A stretch of DNA of 64,000 nucleotides from Citrobacter enshiensis (GTDB lineage Bacteria > Pseudomonadota > Gammaproteobacteria > Enterobacterales > Enterobacteriaceae), in NCBI RefSeq assembly GCF_029338175.1, contig NZ_CP119862.1, positions 3,752,839 through 3,816,838 on the forward strand. The letters run 5' to 3'. The position numbers were made by a program, and so were the translations under genes. Position 1 is the first letter of the stretch; each line of letters opens with the position of its first letter. Below are positions 1 through 8,889 of the stretch, piece after piece. The notes under the pieces were generated by a model. The model did no database searches, was not told where the DNA came from, and saw nothing but the letters and a program-made list of their open reading frames with translations.

Positions 1-1
1 G

Positions 2-346
2 ACCCCGGAAATGTTCTTTGATTATCTGGCGGTGCATATCAACGGTCAAAAAGCCGGTGATGCGAAATCGGTGTTCAACATCGACCTCGGTAGCGACGGC
101 GGCAAGTACAAGCTGGAGCTGGAGAACGGCGTGCTGAACCACACCGCTAATGCCGAAGCGAAAGAGGCTGACGCGACCATTTCACTGAATCGCGACACGC
201 TGAACAAAATTATCCTGAAAGAGGTCACGCTGAAACAGGCACAGGAGAGTGGCGACGTGAAGGTGACCGGTGATGGCACCAAACTCGACCAGATGCTCGG
301 CTATATGGATAAATTTGAATTCTGGTTCAACATCGTCACGCCTTAA
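2..346 (+). CDS. Alkyl/aryl-sulfatase, C-terminal part (partial)
   Basis: The reading frame is open from base 2 and stops at TAA 344-346, so only the last 114 residues are present. They look like the SCP2-like C-terminal domain of the SdsA1/YjcS group of zinc beta-lactamase-fold alkylsulfatases, which hydrolyse alkyl sulfates such as SDS. The end FNIVTP is typical of that group, and this domain is thought to bind the alkyl chain. The metal-binding catalytic domain lies upstream of the window and cannot be checked. Confidence 0.75.
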   Translation, partial: TPEMFFDYLAVHINGQKAGDAKSVFNIDLGSDGGKYKLELENGVLNHTANAEAKEADATISLNRDTLNKIILKEVTLKQAQESGDVKVTGDGTKLDQMLGYMDKFEFWFNIVTP

Positions 347-352
347 CCCCAT

Positions 353-371
353 CCCCCCCCCCCCCCCCCCC
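353..371. repeat. Homopolymeric C tract (19 C)
   Basis: An uninterrupted run of 19 C lies seven bases after the sulfatase stop codon. Its last bases can pair with cggggg near 382-388 to make a short hairpin, but no T run follows, so it is not a classical terminator. Such a tract is prone to slippage and to sequencing error. Confidence 0.9.
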
Positions 372-532
372 GCGAACACATCACGGGGGTGTTGCGATTC
401 CTCTGTCGTAGCGACCCCATGAGTTAAGGGAATGACTCCCCCCTCCTCCCGGATGCCTGAGGATAAGCGGTTGGCAGCGCAGTATTGTTCAGATTAGACT
501 GAACGCTCCCAACGACTTAGTGAGATACTCCA

Positions 533-895
533 TTGAATAAAAACATTCTTTCTTACTCACTGCCATTGCTGTTGGCGGCAGTGGTGACATCAGCCTGTGC
601 GAAGCAACCCGCCGCGCTCCACTCTCCAGAAGCGGGCGTACTGTGCGACCAGTATATTTGCGCCGACAGCGCGAAGGGCGTTTCCCGCGATAAGACCGAA
701 AAATACCTCGGTGAAAAAGCCGCAAAGAGACTGTTTTCACAGGGGGAATTTGATACGACCGAGTTTACCTTTGCCAACGGTACTTTCTGCGATGTCAAAG
801 AACGCTTATGCCGTGAAGACCGGTACTACGGCGCAGACGGAAAACGTAGCGGCGCGATTTCAACGAAGTATACCGCGCTACTTTTCGGGAAGTGA
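533..895 (+). CDS. Small exported protein, YcgJ-like
   Basis: A 120-residue protein with an N-terminal signal sequence of about 22 residues ending around TSACA; processing by signal peptidase I or as a lipoprotein are both possible. The mature part has spaced cysteines (VLCDQYIC, FCDVKERLC) and resembles the enterobacterial YcgJ family, whose function is unknown. The only start in the frame is TTG at 533, with a weak GTGAG ribosome site about 10 bases upstream. It converges with the downstream peptide transporter and shares a bidirectional terminator with it. Confidence 0.65.
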   Translation: MNKNILSYSLPLLLAAVVTSACAKQPAALHSPEAGVLCDQYICADSAKGVSRDKTEKYLGEKAAKRLFSQGEFDTTEFTFANGTFCDVKERLCREDRYYGADGKRSGAISTKYTALLFGK

Positions 896-979
896 GGGTA
901 AGGCGGCAGGACGGGGGAACGTTCATCTCTGCCCCACTCTGCCGGAAGCCATTCTGATTAAAGGCTCCCTTCAAAAGGC

Positions 980-1009
980 AAAACCGGCACATTGCGTGCC
1001 GGTTTTTTT
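980..1009. terminator. Bidirectional rho-independent terminator
   Basis: A perfect 9-bp stem AACCGGCAC/GTGCCGGTT with a 5-base loop is followed by a T run on plus and preceded by A bases. It lies between two convergent genes and should serve both. Confidence 0.9.
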
Positions 1010-1030
1010 ACGGATTTACATCACCACTTA

Positions 1031-2584
1031 TCAGGCGTTGGTCACCGGTTTTGGCTCAGTTTTCACCTGGGCGTTTGCCAGCATACGACGCACCGGAACA
1101 ATAAGTACGGTCAGCACCGCAGCACAGATCAGCAGCGCAATGGAGCAACGCGCGAAGAGATCGGGCAGCATATCCAGTTGATCGGCTTTCACATGACCGC
1201 CAATCAAACCTGCCGCCAGATTGCCCAGCGCGCTGGCGCAGAACCACAGTCCCATCATCTGACCGCGCATTCTGTCTGGCGCCAGCAGCGTCATGGTGGC
1301 CAACCCAATCGGGCTCAGACACAGTTCGCCAAGCGTCAGCATCAGGATACTCCCGACCAGCCACAGCGGCGATACACCTGCTCCGTCGTTACTCAGGACG
1401 TTTTGCGCAGCCAGCATCATCAAACCAAAACCTGCGGCGGCACACAAAATACCGATCACGAACTTGGTAATACTGCTCGGACGCACGTTTTTCTGCGCCA
1501 GCTTCGGCCATACCCAGCTAAATACCGGCGCCAGCAGAATAATGAACAACGCATTGATCGACTGGAACCACACGGCAGGAATTTCAAAATCGCCGATCAT
1601 GCGGTTGGTATAGTCGTTAGCAAACAGGTTGAACGACGTTGGCTTCTGCTCAAAGGCAGACCAGAAGAAGGCGGCAGAAACCAGCAGAATAAAGCAGACC
1701 AGCAGTCTGGCGCGCTCTTTGCGGCTAAGACCGGCAAACACAAACAGATAAATGAAGTAGAGCGCGACTGAAGCCGCAATCACGTAAACCAGCATACTGG
1801 CCACCGCGACCGGGTTAATCACAATCACACCCTGAGCGATCAGCGTCACGACGATAGCCATACCGACCGCCAGCGCCAACAGCCAGCCCCCCACGCCCTT
1901 CTTCTTCGCGACAGGACTATTCCAGGTTGAATCCAGGCCCACTTCACTGTCATAGCGTTTCATCGACGGAACGGCAAACACGCGGAAGATAATCAACGCC
2001 ACCAGCATTCCGATGCCGCCGATACCAAAGCCCCAGTGCCAGCCGTGGGATTTAATCAACCAGCCGGAGATCAGCGGCGCGATAAACGACCCGATATTGA
2101 TCCCCATATAAAACAAAGAGAAACCACCGTCACGACGCGCATCGCCTTTCTTATACAGCGTCCCCACCATCACCGAGATACAGGTTTTGAATAAGCCGGA
2201 ACCGAGGACGATAAACATCAGGCCGATAAAGAACAGGTTATCTCCCATCCAGGCGGACAGTGCGATAGAGAGGTGGCCGAGCGCAATCAGAATGGATCCG
2301 TACCAGACGGCCTTCTGCTGGCCGAGCCAGTTATCCGCCAGCCAGCCGCCGGGCAGAGCGGCAAGATACATGGTACCGGCAAAAATACCCACAATGGCGG
2401 AGGCATTTTCACGGGCCAGCCCCATACCGCCGTCGTAAACGGTCGCAGCCATAAACAGAATCAGTAAGGGACGAATACCGTAAAACGAAAATCGCTCCCA
2501 CATTTCTGTGAAGAACAGCGACCCCAACGGATAGGGATGGCCGAAGAACGTTCGGCTTTCGTTTTGATTAACAGTGGAAGACAT
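1031..2584 (-). CDS. POT/PTR2-family proton-coupled peptide transporter
   Basis: A 517-residue inner-membrane protein with about 12-14 hydrophobic segments. It carries the POT signature EMWERFSFYG (the ExxER proton-coupling motif in helix 1) and the FYMGINIGS motif, so it should import di- and tripeptides with protons. It differs in sequence from DtpA and I cannot match it to a particular E. coli Dtp paralogue. The ATG at 2584 is chosen because AGGAG lies 8 bases upstream; a longer frame reaching 2632 lacks a ribosome site. A monocistronic unit ending at the terminator near 1000. Confidence 0.88.
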   Translation of the reverse strand: MSSTVNQNESRTFFGHPYPLGSLFFTEMWERFSFYGIRPLLILFMAATVYDGGMGLARENASAIVGIFAGTMYLAALPGGWLADNWLGQQKAVWYGSILIALGHLSIALSAWMGDNLFFIGLMFIVLGSGLFKTCISVMVGTLYKKGDARRDGGFSLFYMGINIGSFIAPLISGWLIKSHGWHWGFGIGGIGMLVALIIFRVFAVPSMKRYDSEVGLDSTWNSPVAKKKGVGGWLLALAVGMAIVVTLIAQGVIVINPVAVASMLVYVIAASVALYFIYLFVFAGLSRKERARLLVCFILLVSAAFFWSAFEQKPTSFNLFANDYTNRMIGDFEIPAVWFQSINALFIILLAPVFSWVWPKLAQKNVRPSSITKFVIGILCAAAGFGLMMLAAQNVLSNDGAGVSPLWLVGSILMLTLGELCLSPIGLATMTLLAPDRMRGQMMGLWFCASALGNLAAGLIGGHVKADQLDMLPDLFARCSIALLICAAVLTVLIVPVRRMLANAQVKTEPKPVTNA

Positions 2585-3284
2585 AAATTCTCCTGGAGAG
2601 GTGTTGTCGTGTTTGTAAACACCAGAATGCACGCCGTCCTTTATGACGCTGGTCGTTGCTTTACATTCGGCGAAATATTATTTAACCATTTGATAACCGG
2701 TTGCTAGTTTTGTCTAGTACCAAATAGCATAATTTAAGATGAAAAGTCGACAAACATCTACTTACACAGATTTTATGTCGGCAAACGGTGAATAATAATT
2801 GACATCGAAATTTGTTCAAAATCCGGACGAGTTTTCTTTAATAAACATAGAGTTAATAAATATGTTTTTGCATTTAACGTTTGTCGACATGGAATAACCA
2901 CGTTGGCTGTGTTGATGTAAACAAGATGACGTTGGTTCCATGTACTCCTCAAGAGAGTGGGCTAATTCCCCTGATACCGATCAACGTGTTCTGGTAAGGA
3001 AGGTCAAAAAAGGGGCAGGAATAAATGCGGGAAGAATGACAGGATAATTTTATATTTATTTGATTTTATAGAATTTTTAGATGATACGTAGCAGCAAGGG
3101 TCAAACAAATCAGCAATTCTGGGTTTATCGGTATACAAAAGACGTCACTCGCCCGTAAAACGTGAGCAATGCCTCATAAATACAATAATCTATAAGCAAA
3201 TCCCCGGAAACTGATCCAATCAGTCGTCCGGGGAGCGGATTATACTGTCGCAGGCGTACTCTGCGAATCGTAGAATTTCAACGA
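2585..3284. other. Intergenic region, AT-rich, no gene seen
   Basis: Seven hundred bases between the peptide transporter (start) and the KdgM-like porin (end), both on minus. It should hold the transporter promoter and the porin terminator. No coding sequence, RNA gene or mobile-element end could be recognised apart from the hairpin at 3201-3234. Confidence 0.6.
3201..3234 (-). terminator. Hairpin after the porin gene
   Basis: A two-part stem: TCCCCGGA/TCCGGGGA outside and ACTGAT/ATCAGT inside around a 3-base loop. Read on minus it follows the porin stop by about 50 bases and is followed by TTTGCTTATAG, a weak T tract. Confidence 0.7.
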
Positions 3285-3989
3285 TTAGAAGTTGTATTTA
3301 ATCCCTAAACGATAACGGAATTCCATTTCATCTTCTTCGTCCACGGTGTTATAACGTGGTACATAACCAACTTCAGTATAAGGCGTCCATTGCTTATTAA
3401 TCGGCATTGCCGCCGTCAAGTTGAACAACCAGTAACCGTTGTCACCCTCATAATCATCATAGTTAGTAAAGCGACGCTCTACATCACCCATAACTGAGAA
3501 ATGAGAGTTTGCGTATCCTAACTCCCAGTTAAACTGGTTATAGTTTTTGTTAGCAACGTTTGGATCTTCATCATTCTGGATACCACCACGCCAACGAAGA
3601 GTTGTCACCCAGTTCTCGTTGAGTTTATAAATGGCTTTAACCTGTGCACGATAGCCAACAAATTTATCACCATTATCGAGGTTTAACGCTGGCGCTAACG
3701 TCAGTTTATCGTTGATGACGTAGTTCTTGCCTAATTCCCATTCACTGCCGCTACCAGAGAAAGAACCGTTACCTTCTTTGAAACCATCACTCTGAACCTT
3801 TGTGCTTTCTTCCATTTTACCTTCAACGCTGGCGAAAACACCATTTGGCGCCGTGTGTGAAAGTTTTAAACGGTTAGCTTGTGTCTTACTGTCTTGTTTA
3901 TACTCGTGGCGATAATCAAGTGTTAATGCCTGAGCGCTTGCGGAAGACAAAACTAATGCAATGCAACTCAGTTTAAAAGCACGCGTCAT
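3285..3989 (-). CDS. KdgM-family outer-membrane porin
   Basis: A 234-residue protein with a cleavable signal (MTRAFKLSCIALVLSSASAQA) followed by alternating amphipathic beta strands. It ends in the aromatic KYNF typical of outer-membrane barrels. The first strand (LDYRHEYK) and overall length match the KdgM group of 12-strand monomeric porins for acidic sugars: KdgM for oligogalacturonate, NanC for sialic acid. The likeness is closer to KdgM/OmpL than to NanC, but the substrate is not readable from sequence. ATG 3989 has AGGA 9 bases upstream. Confidence 0.8.
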   Translation of the reverse strand: MTRAFKLSCIALVLSSASAQALTLDYRHEYKQDSKTQANRLKLSHTAPNGVFASVEGKMEESTKVQSDGFKEGNGSFSGSGSEWELGKNYVINDKLTLAPALNLDNGDKFVGYRAQVKAIYKLNENWVTTLRWRGGIQNDEDPNVANKNYNQFNWELGYANSHFSVMGDVERRFTNYDDYEGDNGYWLFNLTAAMPINKQWTPYTEVGYVPRYNTVDEEDEMEFRYRLGIKYNF

Positions 3990-4743
3990 TATTTATTCCT
4001 ATTTTATTAAACTAAAAACGCACTCCGAAACAATTTCAGAGTAAAAAAAACAGACTATAAATTAACCATTGTTGGCAGCTGCCTAAGAGCAGACGACACC
4101 TGAGTAAAACGCGCCCATGACCCGATCATGAGAACGTTAAACAAACGGGGAGATGTCATTAGATTGCAATAAAAAAACAACAATCACAGTAATCTTTCGG
4201 TTACATAAAAACGGTCTTAAAACCATTATCTAAAATTAAAAAAATAACACCGCAAGAAAACAAGAACATCAAACCTGACAATATAAAACACCATTTCACA
4301 ATTAAGAACTGTGACTTGTGAAATGGTTTTTTTATCTCTAAAATTAAATAAATTAGGTTATTTAAACATTGCATACAAATTATTTACAGACATGAAAAAT
4401 TTAATCAAATAATGAGTTTGGAATAGTAAACAATTCAATCAGCAGTAATGATGAACGCCGTTATTCTCAGGATATTGACGGTTATTCGTCCTGGTATACT
4501 GTTTGCACAGTTCCATTGAAAAAATGTTACAGTTAGAGAATGGATTAGTTAAATAAAGGGTCAGAAAGCAAATTAGTCATTAAGGCGTGGAATAAAAAGC
4601 GACCTGCAAGGGGAAGCTGCCATTATGTCGACGTTTAATAATGGGTCAGTAATTCATTAACTGATTTGATGTGCGCTGGAGATAGTCTGTGAAAGCGGTG
4701 GCCAGTTTTCGTTGACCACCGTAAACCCATGCCAGGACACTGC
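3990..4743. other. Long AT-rich intergenic region with a strong terminator
   Basis: This stretch separates the divergent-looking upstream region of the porin from the 3' end of the sensor kinase gene. It holds the porin promoter and the hairpin at 4290-4333. No open frame with coding character is present. Because the hairpin has its T run on plus, where no known gene precedes it, an unannotated small RNA is possible. Confidence 0.55.
4290..4333 (+). terminator. Strong rho-independent terminator, orphan on plus
   Basis: A perfect 12-bp stem ACCATTTCACAA/TTGTGAAATGGT, a 14-base loop and seven T. On minus it could also end the two-component operon, but the T run there is poorer. Confidence 0.8.
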
Positions 4744-6105
4744 CTAATCGGTGAATATCAGGATAAAGTGAGCCCCGCCCAGAGGGGAGTTCTCAACCCT
4801 GATTTGCCCGCCATAGCTGTGCACGATTTCGGTCGCCACGGCGAGGCCTATCCCCTGGCCGGATGAGCTGTCGGCACGCACCCCGCGCAAGAATATGTGT
4901 TGCAACTTGTCCGGCGCGATACCAGGACCATCGTCCTCGACCTCAATCTTCAGCCGATCGTAGTGATGGCTGACGGTCACCTTGATTTCACTGATAGCAA
5001 ACTTGAACGCATTATCGAGGAGATTGCCCATCAGCTCCATCAGATCGCCCTGTTCGCCTGCAAAAAAGACATCATCATCGAATAAAAAACGGGTCTGCAA
5101 TTTCTTGTGGCGGTAGACCCTGGAGAGGCTCGCCAACAGTTTCTCAATGAGGGGCACCGGTTCAGTTCCCTTGCTGGCGAGGCGCTTACGCCCGGAGACC
5201 GCACGACGAAGCTGATACTGAATAATCTGATCCATAATAATGATCTGATCTTCGATATTGTCATGGCTCTCCCGACCGGACCTGAACTCCTGCGTTGTAA
5301 TCTGTATCAAAGACAGACGGGTCTTCAGGCTGTGCGCCAGATCGTTCAAGGCGTGCTGGTAGCGTTGAGTCTGTTGTCGCTCATTTTCCAGTAGCTGGTT
5401 GACCGATTCGGTTAAGGGCAGTAATTCCCGCTCGTAATTATGGGAGAGCGCTTCCCGTTTACCTTCCCGGATCTCATCTATCTGACGCGCCATGGTGCGC
5501 AGAGAAGAAAGGCTCCAGAAACAGGCGAGCATCAGCAGGACACCGAGTAACGAATAGGCCAACAGTGCCTGGCGAATGCACCAGTAAAGATAGGCACGCG
5601 TGTGGGCACGGAAGTCTGAGTCGGAGTTGAACATCACCACATAGTAGGTAGTGGGACCATCACCATGGTTGCGCTGGAAGCGCAGGCTGTAGATAAAGTA
5701 GCTCTCGCCACTCTTGATGGTGTAATGCTTGAAAAAATAATCCTGAGATAACCCCCCAAGGTAGTTCATCAGATCCTGACACAGGGTTTCTTTGGACTTG
5801 ATCACCTCCGGTATAAACAGGCTCGACCAGCTCAGTTGGCCATCGGCGCGACAGATCAATGTGTCCAACTCAGGATCGCTGATATCCTGCCTGGTGTTGT
5901 CAAAATTCTTGAACCCGTGCGAAGCCGGATGCCCGGCAGAGAGTAGCCTGGAAAGATTCTCCTGCATGCGGGTGCTGACCTTCTGGGACTGTTCTTCGGC
6001 GTGCCCCAGATAGAGCACATAGACCGAGAAAGACATAATGACCGCAATGATCAACATGGCACTCATTATCAGCTTGAAATGGAGGGAGCGAAGGATCAGT
6101 TGCAT
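4744..6105 (-). CDS. PhoQ-like sensor histidine kinase
   Basis: A 453-residue inner-membrane kinase. Hydrophobic segments at about 11-33 and 175-198 flank a periplasmic domain of about 140 residues. A HAMP-like linker follows. The H box DLAHSLKT has the phosphoacceptor His258, followed by the N box (Asn361), DDGPG at 391-395 and GQGIGLA at 416-422. The H box and length resemble PhoQ, but the acidic EDDDDAE cluster of PhoQ is absent, so the ligand is probably different. It lies 38 bases after its response regulator, reading the same way. Confidence 0.88.
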   Translation of the reverse strand: MQLILRSLHFKLIMSAMLIIAVIMSFSVYVLYLGHAEEQSQKVSTRMQENLSRLLSAGHPASHGFKNFDNTRQDISDPELDTLICRADGQLSWSSLFIPEVIKSKETLCQDLMNYLGGLSQDYFFKHYTIKSGESYFIYSLRFQRNHGDGPTTYYVVMFNSDSDFRAHTRAYLYWCIRQALLAYSLLGVLLMLACFWSLSSLRTMARQIDEIREGKREALSHNYERELLPLTESVNQLLENERQQTQRYQHALNDLAHSLKTRLSLIQITTQEFRSGRESHDNIEDQIIIMDQIIQYQLRRAVSGRKRLASKGTEPVPLIEKLLASLSRVYRHKKLQTRFLFDDDVFFAGEQGDLMELMGNLLDNAFKFAISEIKVTVSHHYDRLKIEVEDDGPGIAPDKLQHIFLRGVRADSSSGQGIGLAVATEIVHSYGGQIRVENSPLGGAHFILIFTD

Positions 6106-6143
6106 GGGTTCTCGACAGCAGATATAAAGCCGGATAGTCGTAC

Positions 6144-6818
6144 TCAGCTGCAGGAAATATTAAAAATATAACCCTGACGACGGATAGTGGAAATGGGCAG
6201 AATGGTTCCTTCTGGATCCAGCTTTTTGCGCAGACGGCTTACCATCACCTCCACGACATTCGGATCCCCCTCACCATCGCCATAAAGCTGGTCAAGCAGT
6301 TGTTGCTTAGAGACGACCTGGAGGGCATTTCGCATCAAATACTCCAGGATCTGATACTCAAAGCTGGTCAGCACGACCGCCTCGCTACCGATGGTCAACA
6401 CTTTACGGGAGAGATCCAGTTCATAATTTCCCACCTTCACTCTGGGAGAAATGAAACCGGCGCTGCGCCGCACTAAGGCGTTAAGCCGCGCCAGCAGCTC
6501 ATCTTTCTGAAACGGTTTGACCATATAGTCATCGGCCCCGGCCTCCAGCCCTTCCACTTTATCCTGCCAGTTGCCACGGGCGGTCAACACAATGATGGGA
6601 AAGGGGATTCGCCGCGCTCTCAACTCACTAATGAGTTGCACACCACTTAGATCAGGTAAACCGAGATCGATAATGGCCACATCAATAGGGTAATCGGCCG
6701 CATAGTGCAGTGCTACCCGGGCACGATCTGTGCTGTATACCTGATTGTCGGACTCAGTCAATAAACTGGTTAAATGATGATTAAGCAACTTGTCGTCTTC
6801 GACCAGGAGTATTTTCAT
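6144..6818 (-). CDS. PhoP/OmpR-family response regulator
   Basis: A 224-residue regulator. The N-terminal receiver has an acidic pocket (VEDD, residues 6-9), phosphoacceptor Asp51 in IIDLGLPD and the conserved Lys in MVKPF. The C-terminal winged-helix domain includes VEVMVSRLRKKLD. It pairs with the downstream kinase. ATG 6818 fits the family N-terminus (MKILLVEDD); a GTG three codons earlier is possible and neither has a good ribosome site. Its neighbours suggest control of the porin, the nonulosonate operon or lateral flagella, but no binding site was found. Confidence 0.88.
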   Translation of the reverse strand: MKILLVEDDKLLNHHLTSLLTESDNQVYSTDRARVALHYAADYPIDVAIIDLGLPDLSGVQLISELRARRIPFPIIVLTARGNWQDKVEGLEAGADDYMVKPFQKDELLARLNALVRRSAGFISPRVKVGNYELDLSRKVLTIGSEAVVLTSFEYQILEYLMRNALQVVSKQQLLDQLYGDGEGDPNVVEVMVSRLRKKLDPEGTILPISTIRRQGYIFNISCS

Positions 6819-7145
6819 AAGGCACACACACTTGCAACACTAAAGTTGCCAATTAAAGAATTTAACTTAGGGAGAGTCAATCGAATTTTAATCAAATAAT
6901 CGAAACGTTGTATCAAAAATATGGGATGCAACTCACATAAAAAAACGAACACTCCTTAAAAAAAGTTATGCCCCTCCATATTATGTTTTATTGCCAACCC
7001 TCTATTTTTACTTTTCGGCCAATAAGTACACCTGTTTATTATAAGGATTTACCCTTGAAATGGGACATATGTCTTTTTTCAACGGTATGCGTTATTTCCG
7101 ACCATGCCGGTGGTTTTACATCTCTATTTAATGGCAAACGTGAGG
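6819..7145. other. Intergenic region between regulator and legionaminate operon
   Basis: About 330 AT-rich bases holding the promoter of the two-component operon on minus. A 64-codon frame on plus (6968-7162) overlaps the end of the cytidylyltransferase gene and has no ribosome site. No clear terminator for the long operon that ends at 7146 could be found. Confidence 0.5.
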
Positions 7146-7826
7146 TCATCGTCGGGTCATAATGATTTCCGCAATGTCGAAATCCAACATACTATCAATA
7201 TCGATAGAGTCATCCTGCCTCATAATGTAGGCGTATGATTTATCGCCATAGATACGGGTTAAAGAACCCACAAACGTCCTGTCAAAAATATAGATAGCCC
7301 CATTAATCCTGTAATGGTCTTCTAATTCCTGGCTTCTGACATTATATTTTTCCTGAACAAATCCAGACATAGAATGATCTGCCGACAGTTTATTACATAA
7401 CTGGACAGGATGCTCCATTTTACAGACAGAAATAACGCTCAACGCGTCCATTTTCTCATACAACTCGTGAGCCTCAACAATGTTTGAGGCTGTCCGTAGC
7501 GGTGATGTAGGCTGCAGTAAGGTGATCGTATTCACGTTTCCCCACTGCGCCTCAACAATCGCAACCATATGAGAAATAACGTCATTTGTTGTTGCCGTAT
7601 CACTCGCCAGTATCGCAGGTCTTAAGCAAGGCACAATGGCGCCATAGTGCTCTGCGATATCCGAGATTTCCTGACAATCGGTACTCACCAGCACCAGATC
7701 AAATAATGTACTGTTTAGCGCAGCCTCAATAGACCAGGCGATCATGGGTTTACCGGATAAATTTTTTATATTCTTGCCGGGTAGACGCCTGCTCCCCCCA
7801 CGCGCTGGGATGATGGCTATTTTCAT
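7146..7826 (-). CDS. legF: CMP-nonulosonate (legionaminate) cytidylyltransferase
   Basis: A 226-residue enzyme of the NeuA/LegF/PseF family. It activates a nonulosonic acid with CTP to give the CMP-sugar used by glycosyltransferases. The N-terminal nucleotide loop IPARGGSRRLPGKN is intact, as are STDCQEI and QPTSPLRT. Legionaminate rather than sialate is inferred from the pathway genes upstream. Last gene of the operon; its ATG directly follows the TAA of the preceding gene, with GGTGTGG as ribosome site. Confidence 0.88.
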   Translation of the reverse strand: MKIAIIPARGGSRRLPGKNIKNLSGKPMIAWSIEAALNSTLFDLVLVSTDCQEISDIAEHYGAIVPCLRPAILASDTATTNDVISHMVAIVEAQWGNVNTITLLQPTSPLRTASNIVEAHELYEKMDALSVISVCKMEHPVQLCNKLSADHSMSGFVQEKYNVRSQELEDHYRINGAIYIFDRTFVGSLTRIYGDKSYAYIMRQDDSIDIDSMLDFDIAEIIMTRR

Positions 7827-8882
7827 TTACCACACCAACTGATGAATATCGGCCTGAGCACGATGGAAATCATCAAGACGACCAATATCTAACCAATATT
7901 CGTGAATGGGAAACATCAAGACACTGGAGCCATTATTGATATTCGAATCCAGCAGCGCGGGCATATCAATGGATATCCCTTTGGGCACGCTTTTAAGAAC
8001 CGTCTGGCTTAACATATAAATGCCCGCATTAACGAAATAACGGTGGATCGGTTTTTCTGTCATTTCGATGACTTTTTCACCATCGCAATTGATGACGCCA
8101 TAAGGCACCTGATATTCATACTGGCGAATACACATGGTGGCTGCCGGTGAGTGCGTATCATGAAATAGCATGAAACGTTCAAAATCGAGCGAGGTCAGCA
8201 CATCGCCATTGATCATAATCAGGGGTAAGTCAGGGATGTTGTCGGGTAGCAACCCCAATGCTCCGCCGGTGCCAAGAGGCGTTTCTTCGTGCACATATTC
8301 AATATTAACCCCCCAGTGACGCCCATCACCAAAATAATCCCTGATAATGTCTGGCAAATAGTGGGTTGAAATATATATATTTTTGAATCCGGTTTTTGCA
8401 AAACGCTCAACCAGGATTTCCAGCATCGGCTTTCCGCCAATTTTCAGCATCGGCTTTGGACAATGATCCGTCAGCGGTTTCAGGCGTGTACCGAAACCAC
8501 CCGCCATGATAAAGACAGGATTTTCATATCGCCGATGAGCCGAAGCCGTCTCCCAGGTTTCCAGGCCGACCAGGCGACCATCATCTGCCACCACCGGAAT
8601 AGAAAGAATACTGCGCGTCTTCATTTCTGAGAGGACTTCATTTCGGCTGCAATTCATGGGAGACGTCACGGGATTGCAGTTCATGACCTCTGCAACGGCA
8701 GTGCTCAGACTCACGTCAGCCAGAATTGCGCGTCTGATATCGCCATCCGTGACGACCCCCAACAGCCTCTCCTGATCATCAACGACCATGGCCACGCGCA
8801 GGGCTTCTTCATTGACGATAGACAAGGCATCACGCAGAGAATCCTGGGGTGATAACAAGATCTTTTTCCAATCTTTGCTCAT
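7827..8882 (-). CDS. CBS-domain sugar-1-phosphate nucleotidyltransferase (PtmE-like)
   Basis: A 351-residue protein. Two CBS repeats (about 1-115) precede a nucleotidyltransferase fold starting at FIMAGGFGTRLKPLT. In Campylobacter the same architecture, PtmE, makes GDP-GlcN(Ac) as the entry substrate for legionaminic acid. By analogy this enzyme supplies the activated GlcNAc used by the dehydratase of this operon; GDP rather than UDP specificity is inference. Translationally coupled to the CMP-transferase. Confidence 0.82.
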   Translation of the reverse strand: MSKDWKKILLSPQDSLRDALSIVNEEALRVAMVVDDQERLLGVVTDGDIRRAILADVSLSTAVAEVMNCNPVTSPMNCSRNEVLSEMKTRSILSIPVVADDGRLVGLETWETASAHRRYENPVFIMAGGFGTRLKPLTDHCPKPMLKIGGKPMLEILVERFAKTGFKNIYISTHYLPDIIRDYFGDGRHWGVNIEYVHEETPLGTGGALGLLPDNIPDLPLIMINGDVLTSLDFERFMLFHDTHSPAATMCIRQYEYQVPYGVINCDGEKVIEMTEKPIHRYFVNAGIYMLSQTVLKSVPKGISIDMPALLDSNINNGSSVLMFPIHEYWLDIGRLDDFHRAQADIHQLVW

Positions 8883-8889
8883 TGCAATA

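Noticed and set aside
992-1771. A 259-codon plus frame over the peptide transporter
   Set aside because: Antisense to a clear POT gene; low-complexity His/Gln/Arg content marks it as a shadow.
3285-3989. NanC sialic-acid porin linked to the sugar operon
   Set aside because: The first strand and overall pattern are closer to KdgM/OmpL than to NanC, so a sialate link is not supported by sequence alone.
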